The notes beneath the pieces were generated by a model. It was not told the DNA's origin, searched no databases, and was given only the letters and a program-made list of their open reading frames with translations. Positions 14,252-22,509 of a stretch of DNA of 64,000 nt are shown here, in pieces; within the stretch, counting starts at the first letter, position 1; each line of letters begins with the position of its first letter. Source of the DNA: Inquilinus sp042743185 (GTDB lineage: Bacteria; Pseudomonadota; Alphaproteobacteria; DSM-16000; Inquilinaceae); the NCBI RefSeq assembly GCF_042743185.1, contig NZ_JBHYMS010000010.1, positions 88,985-152,984 of the forward strand, given 5' to 3'. The translations under genes were made by a program, and so were the position numbers.

Positions 14252-14721
14252 TGCCGGGCCAGCCGAACATCGCCGCCGAGGTCGAGCTGAGATGGGCGGA
14301 CGGAACCTATCTGTTCGCCCTCAAGCTGAAGCAGATCGAGGAGCTGCAGCGGCTGTGCAGTGCGGGGCTGGGCGAGATCGCCCAGCGCCTGCTGGTCCAG
14401 CGGCGCTGGTATGTCGCCGACATCGTCGAGACCATCCGACTGGGCCTGGTCGGCGGCGGCCTGCCGGCGGTGCGGGCGCGGGAGCTGATCGACACCTATG
14501 TCGAAGGGCATCCGCTGGCCGATCCGCGCGACCCGTCGAACCCCCTGGCGACGGCGCAGGCGATCATCATGGCCGCTTATTTCGGCGTCGCCGAGGCGGC
14601 GGAGGAGCCGGAGGGAAAAGCCGAGGCCGCGGCGGACGACGGGACGGATGGATCGACGTCGCGGCCTTCACCGGGCAGGCGCTCGCGATCGGCCTCTCGC
14701 CGCTCGACATCGGCCGCATGA
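14251..14721 (+). CDS. tail assembly chaperone, zero-frame product (GTA gp11-like)
   Basis: 156 residues; its ATG overlaps the last base of the tail tube stop (TGATG). The N-terminal part, MPGQPNIAAEVELRWADGTY, then FALKLKQIEELQRLCSAGLG, then a helix and VETIRLGLVGGGLPAVRARE, matches the gp11-like gene-transfer-agent family, which acts as a chaperone for tape measure loading. From about residue 120 the zero frame degenerates into Arg/Ser-rich sequence (GRRSRSASRRSTSAA), whereas the -1 frame at the same place reads as a well-formed domain. This is what is expected if the useful C-terminus is reached by frameshifting. Confidence 0.8.
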   Translation: MPGQPNIAAEVELRWADGTYLFALKLKQIEELQRLCSAGLGEIAQRLLVQRRWYVADIVETIRLGLVGGGLPAVRARELIDTYVEGHPLADPRDPSNPLATAQAIIMAAYFGVAEAAEEPEGKAEAAADDGTDGSTSRPSPGRRSRSASRRSTSAA

Positions 14722-14864
14722 GCCTGGCCGAGTTCCTGCTGGCCGGCCGGGCCTATGCCAGGATTGTGGATCCGGCCGGCGCCCCGGCCACGGCGGCGCC
14801 GCCCGACGAAGTCTTCGACGAGATGCTGGCCCGGGCGCGGGAGAGCGGGTTCCTGGCGGGATGA
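14251..14864 (+). CDS. tail assembly chaperone, predicted -1 frameshift fusion
   Basis: A tandem slip on GGGAAAA at 14613-14619 joins residues 1-123 of the zero frame to 81 residues of the -1 frame, giving a protein of about 204 residues that ends at 14864. The added part reads WIDVAAFTGQALAIGLSPLD, then IGRMSLAEFLLAGRAYARI, and ends ARESGFLAG. It looks like the short tail-chaperone C-terminal domains (the L-S-P-x-E-F-W-x-L-T-xx-E type) usually encoded as the second part of G/GT-type chaperones. It has no good start codon or ribosome binding site of its own, which supports production by shifting. Confidence 0.7.
14613..14619 (+). promoter_or_regulatory. -1 ribosomal frameshift site GGGAAAA
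   Basis: The zero frame reads GAG GGA AAA GCC, so the heptamer is G GGA AAA, the canonical X XXY YYZ form and almost the same as the GGGAAAG used by phage lambda G/GT. The -1 frame is open from here to 14864. The following bases are very GC-rich and could fold. Confidence 0.75.
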
Positions 14865-14893
14865 GGGCTTGACGGCGTCGCCGGCCGGCGCGG

Positions 14894-15274
14894 TCAGCGG
14901 CAGAGTTCGCCGACCACGGTGACGCTGTCGTTGATCACCTTCAGCCTGGCGTCGAAATCCCCAGTCAGCGCAGAGGAGACGCCGTCCAACCGGCCGCTCA
15001 CGGTCTCGATGCCCCGGAAATCGTCATCGACGAACCTCTCGTACTTGGTCCTGAGGGCCAGAATCGCGCCGGCAAGAACCGCCGGTTGCGCCAGGAGCAT
15101 CTTGCGCTGATCCAGCACCGTCCGTTCGAACGTTGCCGTGTTGTTGAGCAATGTCCTGAGAGTCGCACATTGCTGCGGCGTGGCGGCAGAGGCGGGGATG
15201 GCGATCGCCGTCGACAGAATGGCCAGGCAGACGGCGCCGGCACCAGCGAGCCTCTCCCTAAAGTTGATATTCAT
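14894..15274 (-). CDS. small exported protein on the opposite strand (moron candidate)
   Basis: 126 residues from the ATG read from 15272-15274, preceded by GAGGGG; earlier in-frame starts would add residues before the signal peptide. The N-terminus is a clear Sec signal: Arg-rich start, a hydrophobic stretch (AGAVCLAILSTAIAIPASA) and a likely cut after ASA. The mature part begins ATPQQCATLRTLLN, is mostly helical with a second Cys near the end (GELCR), so one disulphide may form in the periplasm. No family recognised. It is antisense in the gap between the tail chaperone and tape measure genes. A gene of this kind, with its own promoter and against the late operon, is typically expressed in the lysogen. 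Confidence 0.75.
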   Translation of the reverse strand: MNINFRERLAGAGAVCLAILSTAIAIPASAATPQQCATLRTLLNNTATFERTVLDQRKMLLAQPAVLAGAILALRTKYERFVDDDFRGIETVSGRLDGVSSALTGDFDARLKVINDSVTVVGELCR

Positions 15275-15356
15275 GAATTTCATCCCCTCAAAATAGAAAT
15301 TCAGAGTCTCACGAATCCTGTGCGGTGTCGAGCCCGGTTCTTGCGGAGAAGCCATC

Positions 15357-17597
15357 ATGCCCCAGACCGCCGATCAGATCGTCGTCGAGGTCACGGCCGT
15401 CACCGGCCCATACAACCAGGCGATGATCCAGGTTGCCAATATCACCATCAACAACATGAAGAAGGCCGAGGATGCGGCGGAGCAGGGCTCCGGCAAGATC
15501 GGAAAGGCCCTGGAGACGATTTCCGGGCGAGTGCCCGATCTGATCAGGAACCTGGCCGATGGCCAGAATGCGCTGCACCTGTTTCTGCAGGAAGGGGCGC
15601 AGATCCTGCCGATCTTCGGGCCCTGGGGGGTGGTGCTGGGCGGCGCGGTCGGGGCGATCGATGCGATCGCCGCCAGCATGGGAGCGTATGAAACGGCGGC
15701 CGATCGTGCCAAGGCGGCCCAGGACGAGTTCAATGCAGCAATCGAGGCCACGAGAGGGAGCTTCAGCGAGCAGGAACAGGACGCCATCGACGCTTCCCGG
15801 GCTCTCAGCCTTGTCGAGCGTGGCCTGCTCGGCATCGCCAGGACAAAGGTCGAGGAGGCCGTGAAGGCGCAGGCAGCCACGTTCAAGGATGTGCAAGCCG
15901 GTGCGATCGAGGCCGGTCTGGCCATTGCAAATACGATACGGGCCCAGCAGCAGGAACTGGGGCTCGCCACCGATGAGACTAGGCAGAAGGTCCTCGACCT
16001 CGCCACCGAGTTGCAGAACCCCAATCTGAGTTCCCGTCAGTACGATGCGATTGTCACCGCGCTCCGCGAGCTGGGACCGGCGGCCGAGCAGACGGGCATC
16101 AGCACCGAGAAAGCCGTGACGGCGGCCAGCAATGCCGGCGACGCCGCGGCGAAGCTGGAAGCGAACAATAAGGCGCTCGGCCTTACCCTCGAGCGCATCA
16201 ACGAGTTGAACACGACCGGTGCCCGGTTGCTGCGGTCCCTTGGCTTCAGCGCGTCCGAGGCAGCGAACGGGATGGAGAGCCTTACCGGGGCAGTCCATGC
16301 GTTCATCAGCGAGAGCCTTCGGTCCGTTCGTGCCGGCGAACTCGCCAAAGGGGAGGTTGAGCGCCGTGTGGAGCAGATGGAGGCCGAAGCTGCTGCGACA
16401 CTCAAGGGCGCAGACGCCAAGAAGGCCTACGACAATCAGCAGCGCATCACGACGGCGCAGCAATCTGCCTTCAATGATGAGCTGGAGAAGAGCGGAAACG
16501 TCTTGAAGGCGCTGGCGCTCAGCGAACGGGCCCGGATTGCGACACAGAGGCAGATCGAAGGAGAGGCGACGATCGAGACCCAGCGCAGCGTCCCGACCAG
16601 GGCTAAGCGCAGCGTCCCGACCGAGGCTAAGCGCAGCGTCGGCACGAGGAACGAAACATCGGAGAACGACCCGATAGCGGATCTGCAGCGGCAGGCCGGT
16701 CTCAACCAGCGGCTGATCGCGGTCTACCAGCTGGGTGCGGACGCCCAGGCGAGGGCGAGAGCCGAGGTCGATGCCCTCAACGCCGCACGACAGCGTGGGC
16801 TCGAGCTCGGCACGGCCGAGCACGCCCAGTATGTGCAGCGATACGAGGACGAGGCCGCCCGCAAGCGTCAGACCGACCAGCGGCTGGCGGACTATGCGAA
16901 GGCGGACCAGCTGGTCGAGGCCGCCATGACCAGCCAGGAGAAGTACGAGAATACCAAGGCCGAATACGAGAGGCTGCGCCGGGAAGGGGCGCTCACCGAC
17001 GCCGAATACACGCGGGTGCTGGAGAAGCTGAACCTGGAGAACCAGGGCTATGTCGAGGGCATCCAGGCGATCGGGCAGGCGCTGCAGAACGGCATCCAGG
17101 GCGCGACCAGCTTCTCCGACGCCCTGACCAAGGTCGGGATCGCGCTGGCGCAGATGCTGCTGCAGGCGGCGCTGTTCGGCAACGGGCCGCTTGGCAAGGC
17201 CTTCGGGAGCCTGACCAAACTGGGCGGCGGCCTGCTCGGCGTCGGCATGGGAGACGCCGGCACGGTCTTCGGCGAGACGGTGACCAATGCCCTGACCGGG
17301 ACGGGCGGCCTCTACGCCAAGGGCGGGAATCCGCCGGTCGGCATCCCCAGCGTTGTCGGCGAGGCCGGGCCGGAACTGTTCGTCCCGCGCGTGCCGGGCA
17401 CCATCATCCCGACGCAGATGTCGCAGCGGCTGCTGTCCGGCCGCGACACCGGGGCGGGCCAGCCGATCACCTTCAACATCTCCATGGCCGGCGCCAACGG
17501 CGACCGCACCATCGCCGAGATCGCCGCCACGGCGGTGAAGAAGGGCCTGGCCAGCGTGCCCGAGATCAACCGCCAGCATCGGATCCGCTTCGCATGA
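15357..17597 (+). CDS. tail tape measure protein
   Basis: 746 residues. It sets tail length and is carried inside the tube. The long middle is helical and Ala/Glu/Gln-rich with coiled-coil-like stretches. A hydrophobic Gly-rich segment is at about residues 80-105 (LPIFGPWGVVLGGAVGAIDA). A second lies near residues 600-645 (LAQMLLQAALFGNGPLGKAF and the GGGLLGVG stretch), followed by the typical end: YAKGGNPPVGIPSVVGEAGP, then ELFVPRVPGTIIP. GCGGAG lies seven to eight bases before the ATG. It contains a 24-base tandem repeat at 16584-16649. The stop overlaps the next start (ATGATC). Confidence 0.9.
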   Translation: MPQTADQIVVEVTAVTGPYNQAMIQVANITINNMKKAEDAAEQGSGKIGKALETISGRVPDLIRNLADGQNALHLFLQEGAQILPIFGPWGVVLGGAVGAIDAIAASMGAYETAADRAKAAQDEFNAAIEATRGSFSEQEQDAIDASRALSLVERGLLGIARTKVEEAVKAQAATFKDVQAGAIEAGLAIANTIRAQQQELGLATDETRQKVLDLATELQNPNLSSRQYDAIVTALRELGPAAEQTGISTEKAVTAASNAGDAAAKLEANNKALGLTLERINELNTTGARLLRSLGFSASEAANGMESLTGAVHAFISESLRSVRAGELAKGEVERRVEQMEAEAAATLKGADAKKAYDNQQRITTAQQSAFNDELEKSGNVLKALALSERARIATQRQIEGEATIETQRSVPTRAKRSVPTEAKRSVGTRNETSENDPIADLQRQAGLNQRLIAVYQLGADAQARARAEVDALNAARQRGLELGTAEHAQYVQRYEDEAARKRQTDQRLADYAKADQLVEAAMTSQEKYENTKAEYERLRREGALTDAEYTRVLEKLNLENQGYVEGIQAIGQALQNGIQGATSFSDALTKVGIALAQMLLQAALFGNGPLGKAFGSLTKLGGGLLGVGMGDAGTVFGETVTNALTGTGGLYAKGGNPPVGIPSVVGEAGPELFVPRVPGTIIPTQMSQRLLSGRDTGAGQPITFNISMAGANGDRTIAEIAATAVKKGLASVPEINRQHRIRFA
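16584..16649 (+). repeat. 24-base tandem repeat inside the tape measure gene
   Basis: Units at 16584-16607 and 16608-16631 differ at three positions or fewer; a third partial unit (16632-16649) starts the same way (CGCAGCG). They encode RSVPTRAK, RSVPTEAK and RSVGTR. In-frame repeats of this kind could change tape measure length by slippage. Confidence 0.85.
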
Positions 17598-18259
17598 TCA
17601 TCTACGACTGGCCACAGGTCCTGGTCGCCAATGCCGAGACCTTCCGGATCGACGCACGCACCCGCTCCGGCGGCGAAACCCTTTCCGGACGCGAGCAGGC
17701 CGTCGGATCGGGCCTCGGCCGCTGGGTCGCGCAGTTGACCGTGCCGCTGCACACGCCGGCGAAGATCCGCGCCATGCGGTCGCTGCTGGCCCGGCTGGAC
17801 GGCCGCGCCAACGCCGTCCGCGTCGGGCCTTGCGACTGCCGCAACGGCAACCGGCTGATCCCGGTGACCGGAGACATCCCCTACAGGGACCGGGCGCTCC
17901 ACAGCGACCGCACCGGCTTCAGGCAGGGCGGCGCCGCGCCGGCCATTTCCGCGGCCCCGAGCGCCGACGGCCTGCAGATCAGGATCTTCAACGGATCGAC
18001 CGTCCTGCCCGTCCTCGAGGGCTCCTTCCTCGGCATCCGCGGCTATCTCTATGTCGTCGTCGGGGTCTCGCCGAAGCCCGGCGAGGAGGCGCTGCTCGAC
18101 ATCCGCCCGAGGCTGCGGACCGCCGTGGCCGACGGCGATGCGGTCGAATGGTGCCGTGCCCGGGCGCCGATGCGCCTGTCGGCCGATGACGGCGGCGCCT
18201 TCGAGCTGCAGTTCGCCCGGACGGGCACGGCGACCCTCGATCTCGTGGAGGTGTGGTGA
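17594..18259 (+). CDS. phage distal tail protein, family not certain
   Basis: 221 residues, overlapping the tape measure stop by four bases. It starts MIIYDWPQVLVANAETFRID, has TVPLHTPAKIRAMRSLLARL at residues 50-70, and has a mostly beta second half (LEGSFLGIRGYLYVVVGVSP) ending LQFARTGTATLDLVEVW. This layout (helix-poor, two beta halves) and the position directly after the tape measure fit a distal tail protein that starts the tip. I do not recognise the domain name; it is functionally like the gp12/gp13 position in gene transfer agents. Confidence 0.6.
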   Translation: MIIYDWPQVLVANAETFRIDARTRSGGETLSGREQAVGSGLGRWVAQLTVPLHTPAKIRAMRSLLARLDGRANAVRVGPCDCRNGNRLIPVTGDIPYRDRALHSDRTGFRQGGAAPAISAAPSADGLQIRIFNGSTVLPVLEGSFLGIRGYLYVVVGVSPKPGEEALLDIRPRLRTAVADGDAVEWCRARAPMRLSADDGGAFELQFARTGTATLDLVEVW

Positions 18260-18864
18260 TGCCGCTGTTCCCCGGCACGGTCCGCGCCCAGGCGCAGGGC
18301 CAGCACGTGGTCTGTGCCCTGTTCGTGACCTTCGCGTTCAAGCAGGGCGCCCTGCGGGTGTGGGAGGGCGACGGCCCGCTGGACCGCGGCGGCTTCACCT
18401 GGCGCGGCATGGGCCACCGGCAGGACGGGGCGGGCAACCCGCTGCAGTCGATCGAGGGGCTGGAGCAGGCGATCAACGGCACCGCGCCGCAGCTCACCCT
18501 GACCCTGTCCGGCGTCGACCAGACGGTGGTGACGGCCGCGAAGCAGGATGCCGACGCCGACGAGATCGAGGGACGCGACCTGACGATCTCGATCGGCTTC
18601 TTCGACGCGACACGGCCGGGGCTGGTGCCGCTGGACGGCCTTGTGCCGCTGGGCACCTGGATCATGCAGAAGCCGGGCTTCACCGCCACCGGGCCAACCC
18701 TGCGCACCATCACGCTGCCCTGCGAGACGCTGTTCGCGCAGCGCAGCCGCGCCCCCTTCGGCATGCTGACCGACCGCGACCAGCAGCGCCGATTCCCGGG
18801 TGACCGGGCCCTGGAATTCGTTCCCAAGATGGTGGATCGGACCGCGACATGGCCGAAGTTCTGA
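18259..18864 (+). CDS. phage tail tip-region protein (DUF2163-position), function inferred from place
   Basis: 201 residues from the ATG at 18259, which overlaps the stop of the preceding gene (TGATG). The protein is beta-rich: ALFVTFAFKQGALRVWEGDG, then GFTWRGMGHRQDG, then QAINGTAPQLTLTLSGVDQT, and ends FVPKMVDRTATWPKF. It resembles phage tail proteins that describe a half-built hub, with the 'G....l.G......ie.a..g.aP.l.ltLsgv' pattern common in this position. The next gene overlaps it by 16 bases. No catalytic motif seen. Confidence 0.6.
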   Translation: MPLFPGTVRAQAQGQHVVCALFVTFAFKQGALRVWEGDGPLDRGGFTWRGMGHRQDGAGNPLQSIEGLEQAINGTAPQLTLTLSGVDQTVVTAAKQDADADEIEGRDLTISIGFFDATRPGLVPLDGLVPLGTWIMQKPGFTATGPTLRTITLPCETLFAQRSRAPFGMLTDRDQQRRFPGDRALEFVPKMVDRTATWPKF

Positions 18865-19250
18865 CCGCACTCGCGATCCATTGCCGGGTGGGCGCCTCGA
18901 GCGCCTTCGCCTGGGGCCGGATGGACTGCACCTGCTGGGTGGCGGACTGGGTGAGGGCCCGCACCGGCGCCGACGCGATGGCGGCCTGGCGCGGACGCTA
19001 TCGCAGCCGGCTGGGCCAGGCCCGGCTGCTGCGGCGGGAGGCGGGCGGCCTGGTCGGCGCCGCCTCCCGCGGCCTGGCCGCCATCGGCGCCGTGCCGATC
19101 GATCCCGCCGCGGCCGGGCCCGGCGATGTCGGCATCATCGACACCGAGGACGGGCCGGCCATGGCGATCCGCGGCCAGCTGGCCTGGCTGGCCAAGACCG
19201 GTGACGGGCTGTGGCGCTGCCCGGCCGCGACGATGGCGTGGAGGATCTGA
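18849..19250 (+). CDS. DUF6950 / NlpC-P60-like tail-associated protein
   Basis: 133 residues. The segment SSAFAWGRMDCTCWVADWVR, with Cys in the D-C-x-x-W helix, and the later PGDVGIIDTEDGPAMAIRG follow DUF6950. That family lies at the place of the tail peptidase in phages and gene transfer agents and looks like a reduced NlpC/P60 fold. The usual catalytic His is not obvious, so activity is uncertain. It would help the tail cross the cell wall. Confidence 0.75.
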   Translation: MAEVLTALAIHCRVGASSAFAWGRMDCTCWVADWVRARTGADAMAAWRGRYRSRLGQARLLRREAGGLVGAASRGLAAIGAVPIDPAAAGPGDVGIIDTEDGPAMAIRGQLAWLAKTGDGLWRCPAATMAWRI

Positions 19251-22200
19251 TGCCGCAGGCGATTCCGCTGGTGATCGGCGCCGTCGGCTCCGGCTTCCTG
19301 TCCGCCGGGCTGGCCGGGGCCACCACCGTTCTCGGCGTGGCGCTGGGCACCACCGCGATCACAGCGATCGGCGTCGGGCTGACGGTCGCCGGCACGCTGG
19401 CGCAGGTGCTGCTGACGCCGCAGCCGCCCAGGCCGAAGTTCCAGGACGGCAGCCAGAGCGTGAAGCAGGCGGTGCCGCCGCGCGTGCGCTGCTACGGCCG
19501 GTATCGCCTCGGCGGCGCCTACATCGACTATGTCGGCGACGACGGCGATCTGAAGGTGTTGCTCTGCCATTGCGCGCATGAGATCGACGCGGTCGAGGAG
19601 CATTGGCTGGCCGACGACATCGTGCAGGTGGACACGGCCCATGGCGGTGCCGTGACGACCGGGAAGTACGACAAGTATCGGCTCGGTGACGAATCGTCGG
19701 TCTATGTCATCAGCCATCTCGGGTCGCCGGGCCAGACGATCGCATTCGGCATCGGTGACTGGACCGCGGAGCATCGCGGCCGCGGGCTTTGCGCCACCTA
19801 TGTCAAATATTCCGACCTGAAGGCCGAGCAGCAGCAGGAGGTGTTCCCGAACGGGCCGCCGGCCTATCGGGCGACGCTGCGCGGCGCCAAGGTGTTCGAC
19901 CCGCGTGACGGCACCCAGGCAGCGGGCGACGAGGCGACCTACACCTGGTCCGACAATGCGGCCCTGGTGATCCTGGATTATCTGACCAGGACCGAGGCGG
20001 GCGTGCCGGTGGGCTTCGGGCTCGACATGGCGAGGATCGACCTGGCCAGCTTTGCCCTGTCGGCGGATGTCTCGGACCAGATCGTGGCGCGCAAGCCGGC
20101 GGACCCGGCCTATCCGGACGAGAGGCGGTGGCGGATCTGGGGCGCCTACGAGCTGACCGAGGATCGCAAGACGGTGCTGTCCGACATGCTGGACGCCTGC
20201 GGCGGCCGGCTGACGCAGGGGCCGGAGGGCCGGATCGGGCTGACGGTCGGCGCCGGCGACACCAATGGCGAAACCGATATCGAGGGCAGGCCCGCCGCGT
20301 CGGTCGCTGTCGGCGACGACCAGATCCTGGAATACGACTTCTCCACCGGCAAGGCGGCGATCGAGCGCATCAACGAGGTGCGCGCCACCTATATCAGCCC
20401 GGACCAGGACTGGGTGGAGGTCGAGGCCGGCATCCAGCTCGACCAGGCTTCGATCGACCGCAACGGCACGGAGAGCAGCCAGGTCAAGCTGCGCTTCGTG
20501 CCCTCCGAAGGCCAGGCCCAGCGCATCGCGCGCTATACGCTGAAGCACGGCAACCCGACCTGGTCCGGCCGGATCCGCGGCACGCTGGCGCTGCTCGACG
20601 CCTGGGGTGAGCGCTGGGTCCGGCTGCAGCTCGCGGAGCTCGAGATCGACCGGATCTTCGAGATCACGTCGATGCGGCTGGACCGCACCACCATGTCGGT
20701 CGAGATGGAGGTGACCAGCTACGACGGCTGGTGGGACTGGAACGCGGCCACCGACGAGGCCGACCCGGCGCCGATCCCGGGCGACGACGCGGAGGAGGAC
20801 GACATGCCGGTGCCGGCCGGCGTCGCCGTCTCGATCGAGCATCGGCCGATCAACGGCCAGAGCTACGCGGCGATCGGCGTCATATCGTGGGACCCGCCGC
20901 CGCGAAGCGTCTTCGTCGGGCAGGCCCGCTATCGGCCGGTGTTCCCGGAGCCCACCTCTGCCGGGCCCTGGCAGTTCCTCACCGCCGAGCAGGATACCGA
21001 CACGGTCAAGACCGAACCGCTGGTCGACGGGCAGGCCTATGAGGGCGAGGCCCGATTCCTCGGTCCGCGGCGAACGGTGAGCGGCTGGTCGGATCCGGTG
21101 TCCTTCACCGCGGTGGCGGATCCGGTGGCCCCGTCGAGCCCGGTCGGCCTGATGGCCCAGGCGAACACGCCGGCGGTCGGCCAGGTGACCGTCACCGCGG
21201 CCCAGGCCAACGACCCCCGCGCCGCCTCGCTGCGCTTCTACCGGAACGGCAGCAACGCATTCACCGGCGCCACGCCGCTCGGCGATCCGTTCTTCGTCGG
21301 GCCGGGCGGGACGCGCAGCACCGTCGACACGCCGGGGGCGGGCGACTGGCACTATTTCGCGATCTCGCGCAACTGGTCGAACGTGGCCAGCGCGCCGGCG
21401 GGCGGTGTTCTGGCGGAGGTGTCGCCGCCTGCCCCGGTGATCACCGGCCCGTCCGACCCGACCAGCAGCTACGACCGGCGGCCGCCGGTCTCCGGCAATG
21501 GCGCGATCGCCGGGGCTGCGATCAGGCTCTACGCCAACGCGATCCAGGTCGGCACCGCGGCGGCGGCCGGCGACGGCACCTGGGCCGTGACGCCGTCGAC
21601 CGATCTCGGCATCGGCGCCAACAGCATGACGGCGACGCAGAGCGTGGCCGGCAACGAGAGCGTGGCGTCCGGCTCGGTGACCATCACGGTGAATGCGATC
21701 GACACCGATGCCTGGGCCTACATCTCGGCGATGACGGTGCGGCCGAGCCTCGCCCGGCAGACGCTGATCAAGACCCTGGTCGAGAGCCTGAAATCCGCCG
21801 GGCTATGGGCGAAGCTGGACTGCCTCTATCTGCTGGCGGCGCATCACGAGCAGGCCTCGCGCCTGAATGCCAGGTCGCCGGGCAGCTTCACGCTGGTGGC
21901 GACGACGGCGAATTCCGTCCTCCCGAGCTTCACGGCCGATCGCGGCTGGCGGGGCGGGGGCGCCGGCACCACGGCCGGCGGCTATCTGGCCGGCGGCTTC
22001 AACGCCACGGTCGGCACCAACCAGCTGCAGCAGAACAGCGCGCATCTGGCCGTCTGGGTGCAGCAGACCTCGGCCGGCGCCACGCAGGGCACCTACCGGG
22101 AAGCCGGCGGCGGCCAGGCCCTGATCGCCTGCCGGAACCCGACGGCCGTCCTGTGGTGCATGTCCAATGCCGCCGGCGCCGACGTGCCGGCGCAGGGCGG

Positions 22201-22462
22201 CGACGGCACCGGTTTTTACGCCTGGAGCCGGCAGGGCGCGGCCAGCTACCGCGCCTATCAGGATGTGAACGACCTCGGGACGATCTCCCGGGCATCGGCG
22301 GCGCCGGTCTCGGGCGCCTTTCACGTGCTGCGCGGCGGCTCCGGCTACTCCGATGCCCGGGTCGCGGCGGCTGGCTGGGGGGCGGGGCTCGGCGGTACCG
22401 AGATCACGGCGCTGCGCAACGCGCTGCACGACTATCTGGCCGGCGTCGGCGCCGTCCTCTGA
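19250..22462 (+). CDS. tail tip / host-specificity protein (gpJ-like)
   Basis: 1070 residues; the ATG overlaps the stop of the DUF6950 gene. The N-terminal hydrophobic part (residues 1-60, Gly/Ala-rich) is followed by VRCYGRYRLGGAYIDYVG, the typical start of tip attachment proteins, and by a long hub section with YLTRTEAGVPVGFGLDMARI. Fibronectin/Ig-like strands follow: PVAPSSPVGLMAQANTPAVG and an Ig-like unit near PPVSGNGAIAGAAIRLYANA. The last 200 residues are Gly/Ala-rich beta with a lectin-like look. It sits at the tail end and is likely to touch the receptor. The middle is better conserved than the end, as expected for host range proteins. Confidence 0.8.
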   Translation: MPQAIPLVIGAVGSGFLSAGLAGATTVLGVALGTTAITAIGVGLTVAGTLAQVLLTPQPPRPKFQDGSQSVKQAVPPRVRCYGRYRLGGAYIDYVGDDGDLKVLLCHCAHEIDAVEEHWLADDIVQVDTAHGGAVTTGKYDKYRLGDESSVYVISHLGSPGQTIAFGIGDWTAEHRGRGLCATYVKYSDLKAEQQQEVFPNGPPAYRATLRGAKVFDPRDGTQAAGDEATYTWSDNAALVILDYLTRTEAGVPVGFGLDMARIDLASFALSADVSDQIVARKPADPAYPDERRWRIWGAYELTEDRKTVLSDMLDACGGRLTQGPEGRIGLTVGAGDTNGETDIEGRPAASVAVGDDQILEYDFSTGKAAIERINEVRATYISPDQDWVEVEAGIQLDQASIDRNGTESSQVKLRFVPSEGQAQRIARYTLKHGNPTWSGRIRGTLALLDAWGERWVRLQLAELEIDRIFEITSMRLDRTTMSVEMEVTSYDGWWDWNAATDEADPAPIPGDDAEEDDMPVPAGVAVSIEHRPINGQSYAAIGVISWDPPPRSVFVGQARYRPVFPEPTSAGPWQFLTAEQDTDTVKTEPLVDGQAYEGEARFLGPRRTVSGWSDPVSFTAVADPVAPSSPVGLMAQANTPAVGQVTVTAAQANDPRAASLRFYRNGSNAFTGATPLGDPFFVGPGGTRSTVDTPGAGDWHYFAISRNWSNVASAPAGGVLAEVSPPAPVITGPSDPTSSYDRRPPVSGNGAIAGAAIRLYANAIQVGTAAAAGDGTWAVTPSTDLGIGANSMTATQSVAGNESVASGSVTITVNAIDTDAWAYISAMTVRPSLARQTLIKTLVESLKSAGLWAKLDCLYLLAAHHEQASRLNARSPGSFTLVATTANSVLPSFTADRGWRGGGAGTTAGGYLAGGFNATVGTNQLQQNSAHLAVWVQQTSAGATQGTYREAGGGQALIACRNPTAVLWCMSNAAGADVPAQGGDGTGFYAWSRQGAASYRAYQDVNDLGTISRASAAPVSGAFHVLRGGSGYSDARVAAAGWGAGLGGTEITALRNALHDYLAGVGAVL

Positions 22463-22509
22463 TCGCCGCTGCGGCGGCCTGACACGACAACCGATGGAGT
22501 GATGCGGTC

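Noticed and set aside
14292..14864. The -1 frame of the chaperone as an independent gene from 14292
   Set aside because: No ribosome binding site; upstream part is the shadow of the zero-frame gene and only the part after the slippery site looks like protein.
16584..16649. Short repeats in tape measure gene as a CRISPR
   Set aside because: Units are contiguous and in frame with no spacers.
15309..17579. A 756-codon antisense frame over the tape measure gene
   Set aside because: It is a shadow of the tape measure frame; sequence is repetitive Arg/Leu/Gly without a family pattern, and the sense frame has the conserved C-terminal tape measure motif.
18998..21352. A long antisense frame over the tip protein gene
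   Set aside because: Shadow frame; the sense strand encodes the clear tip protein and is in order with the other late genes.
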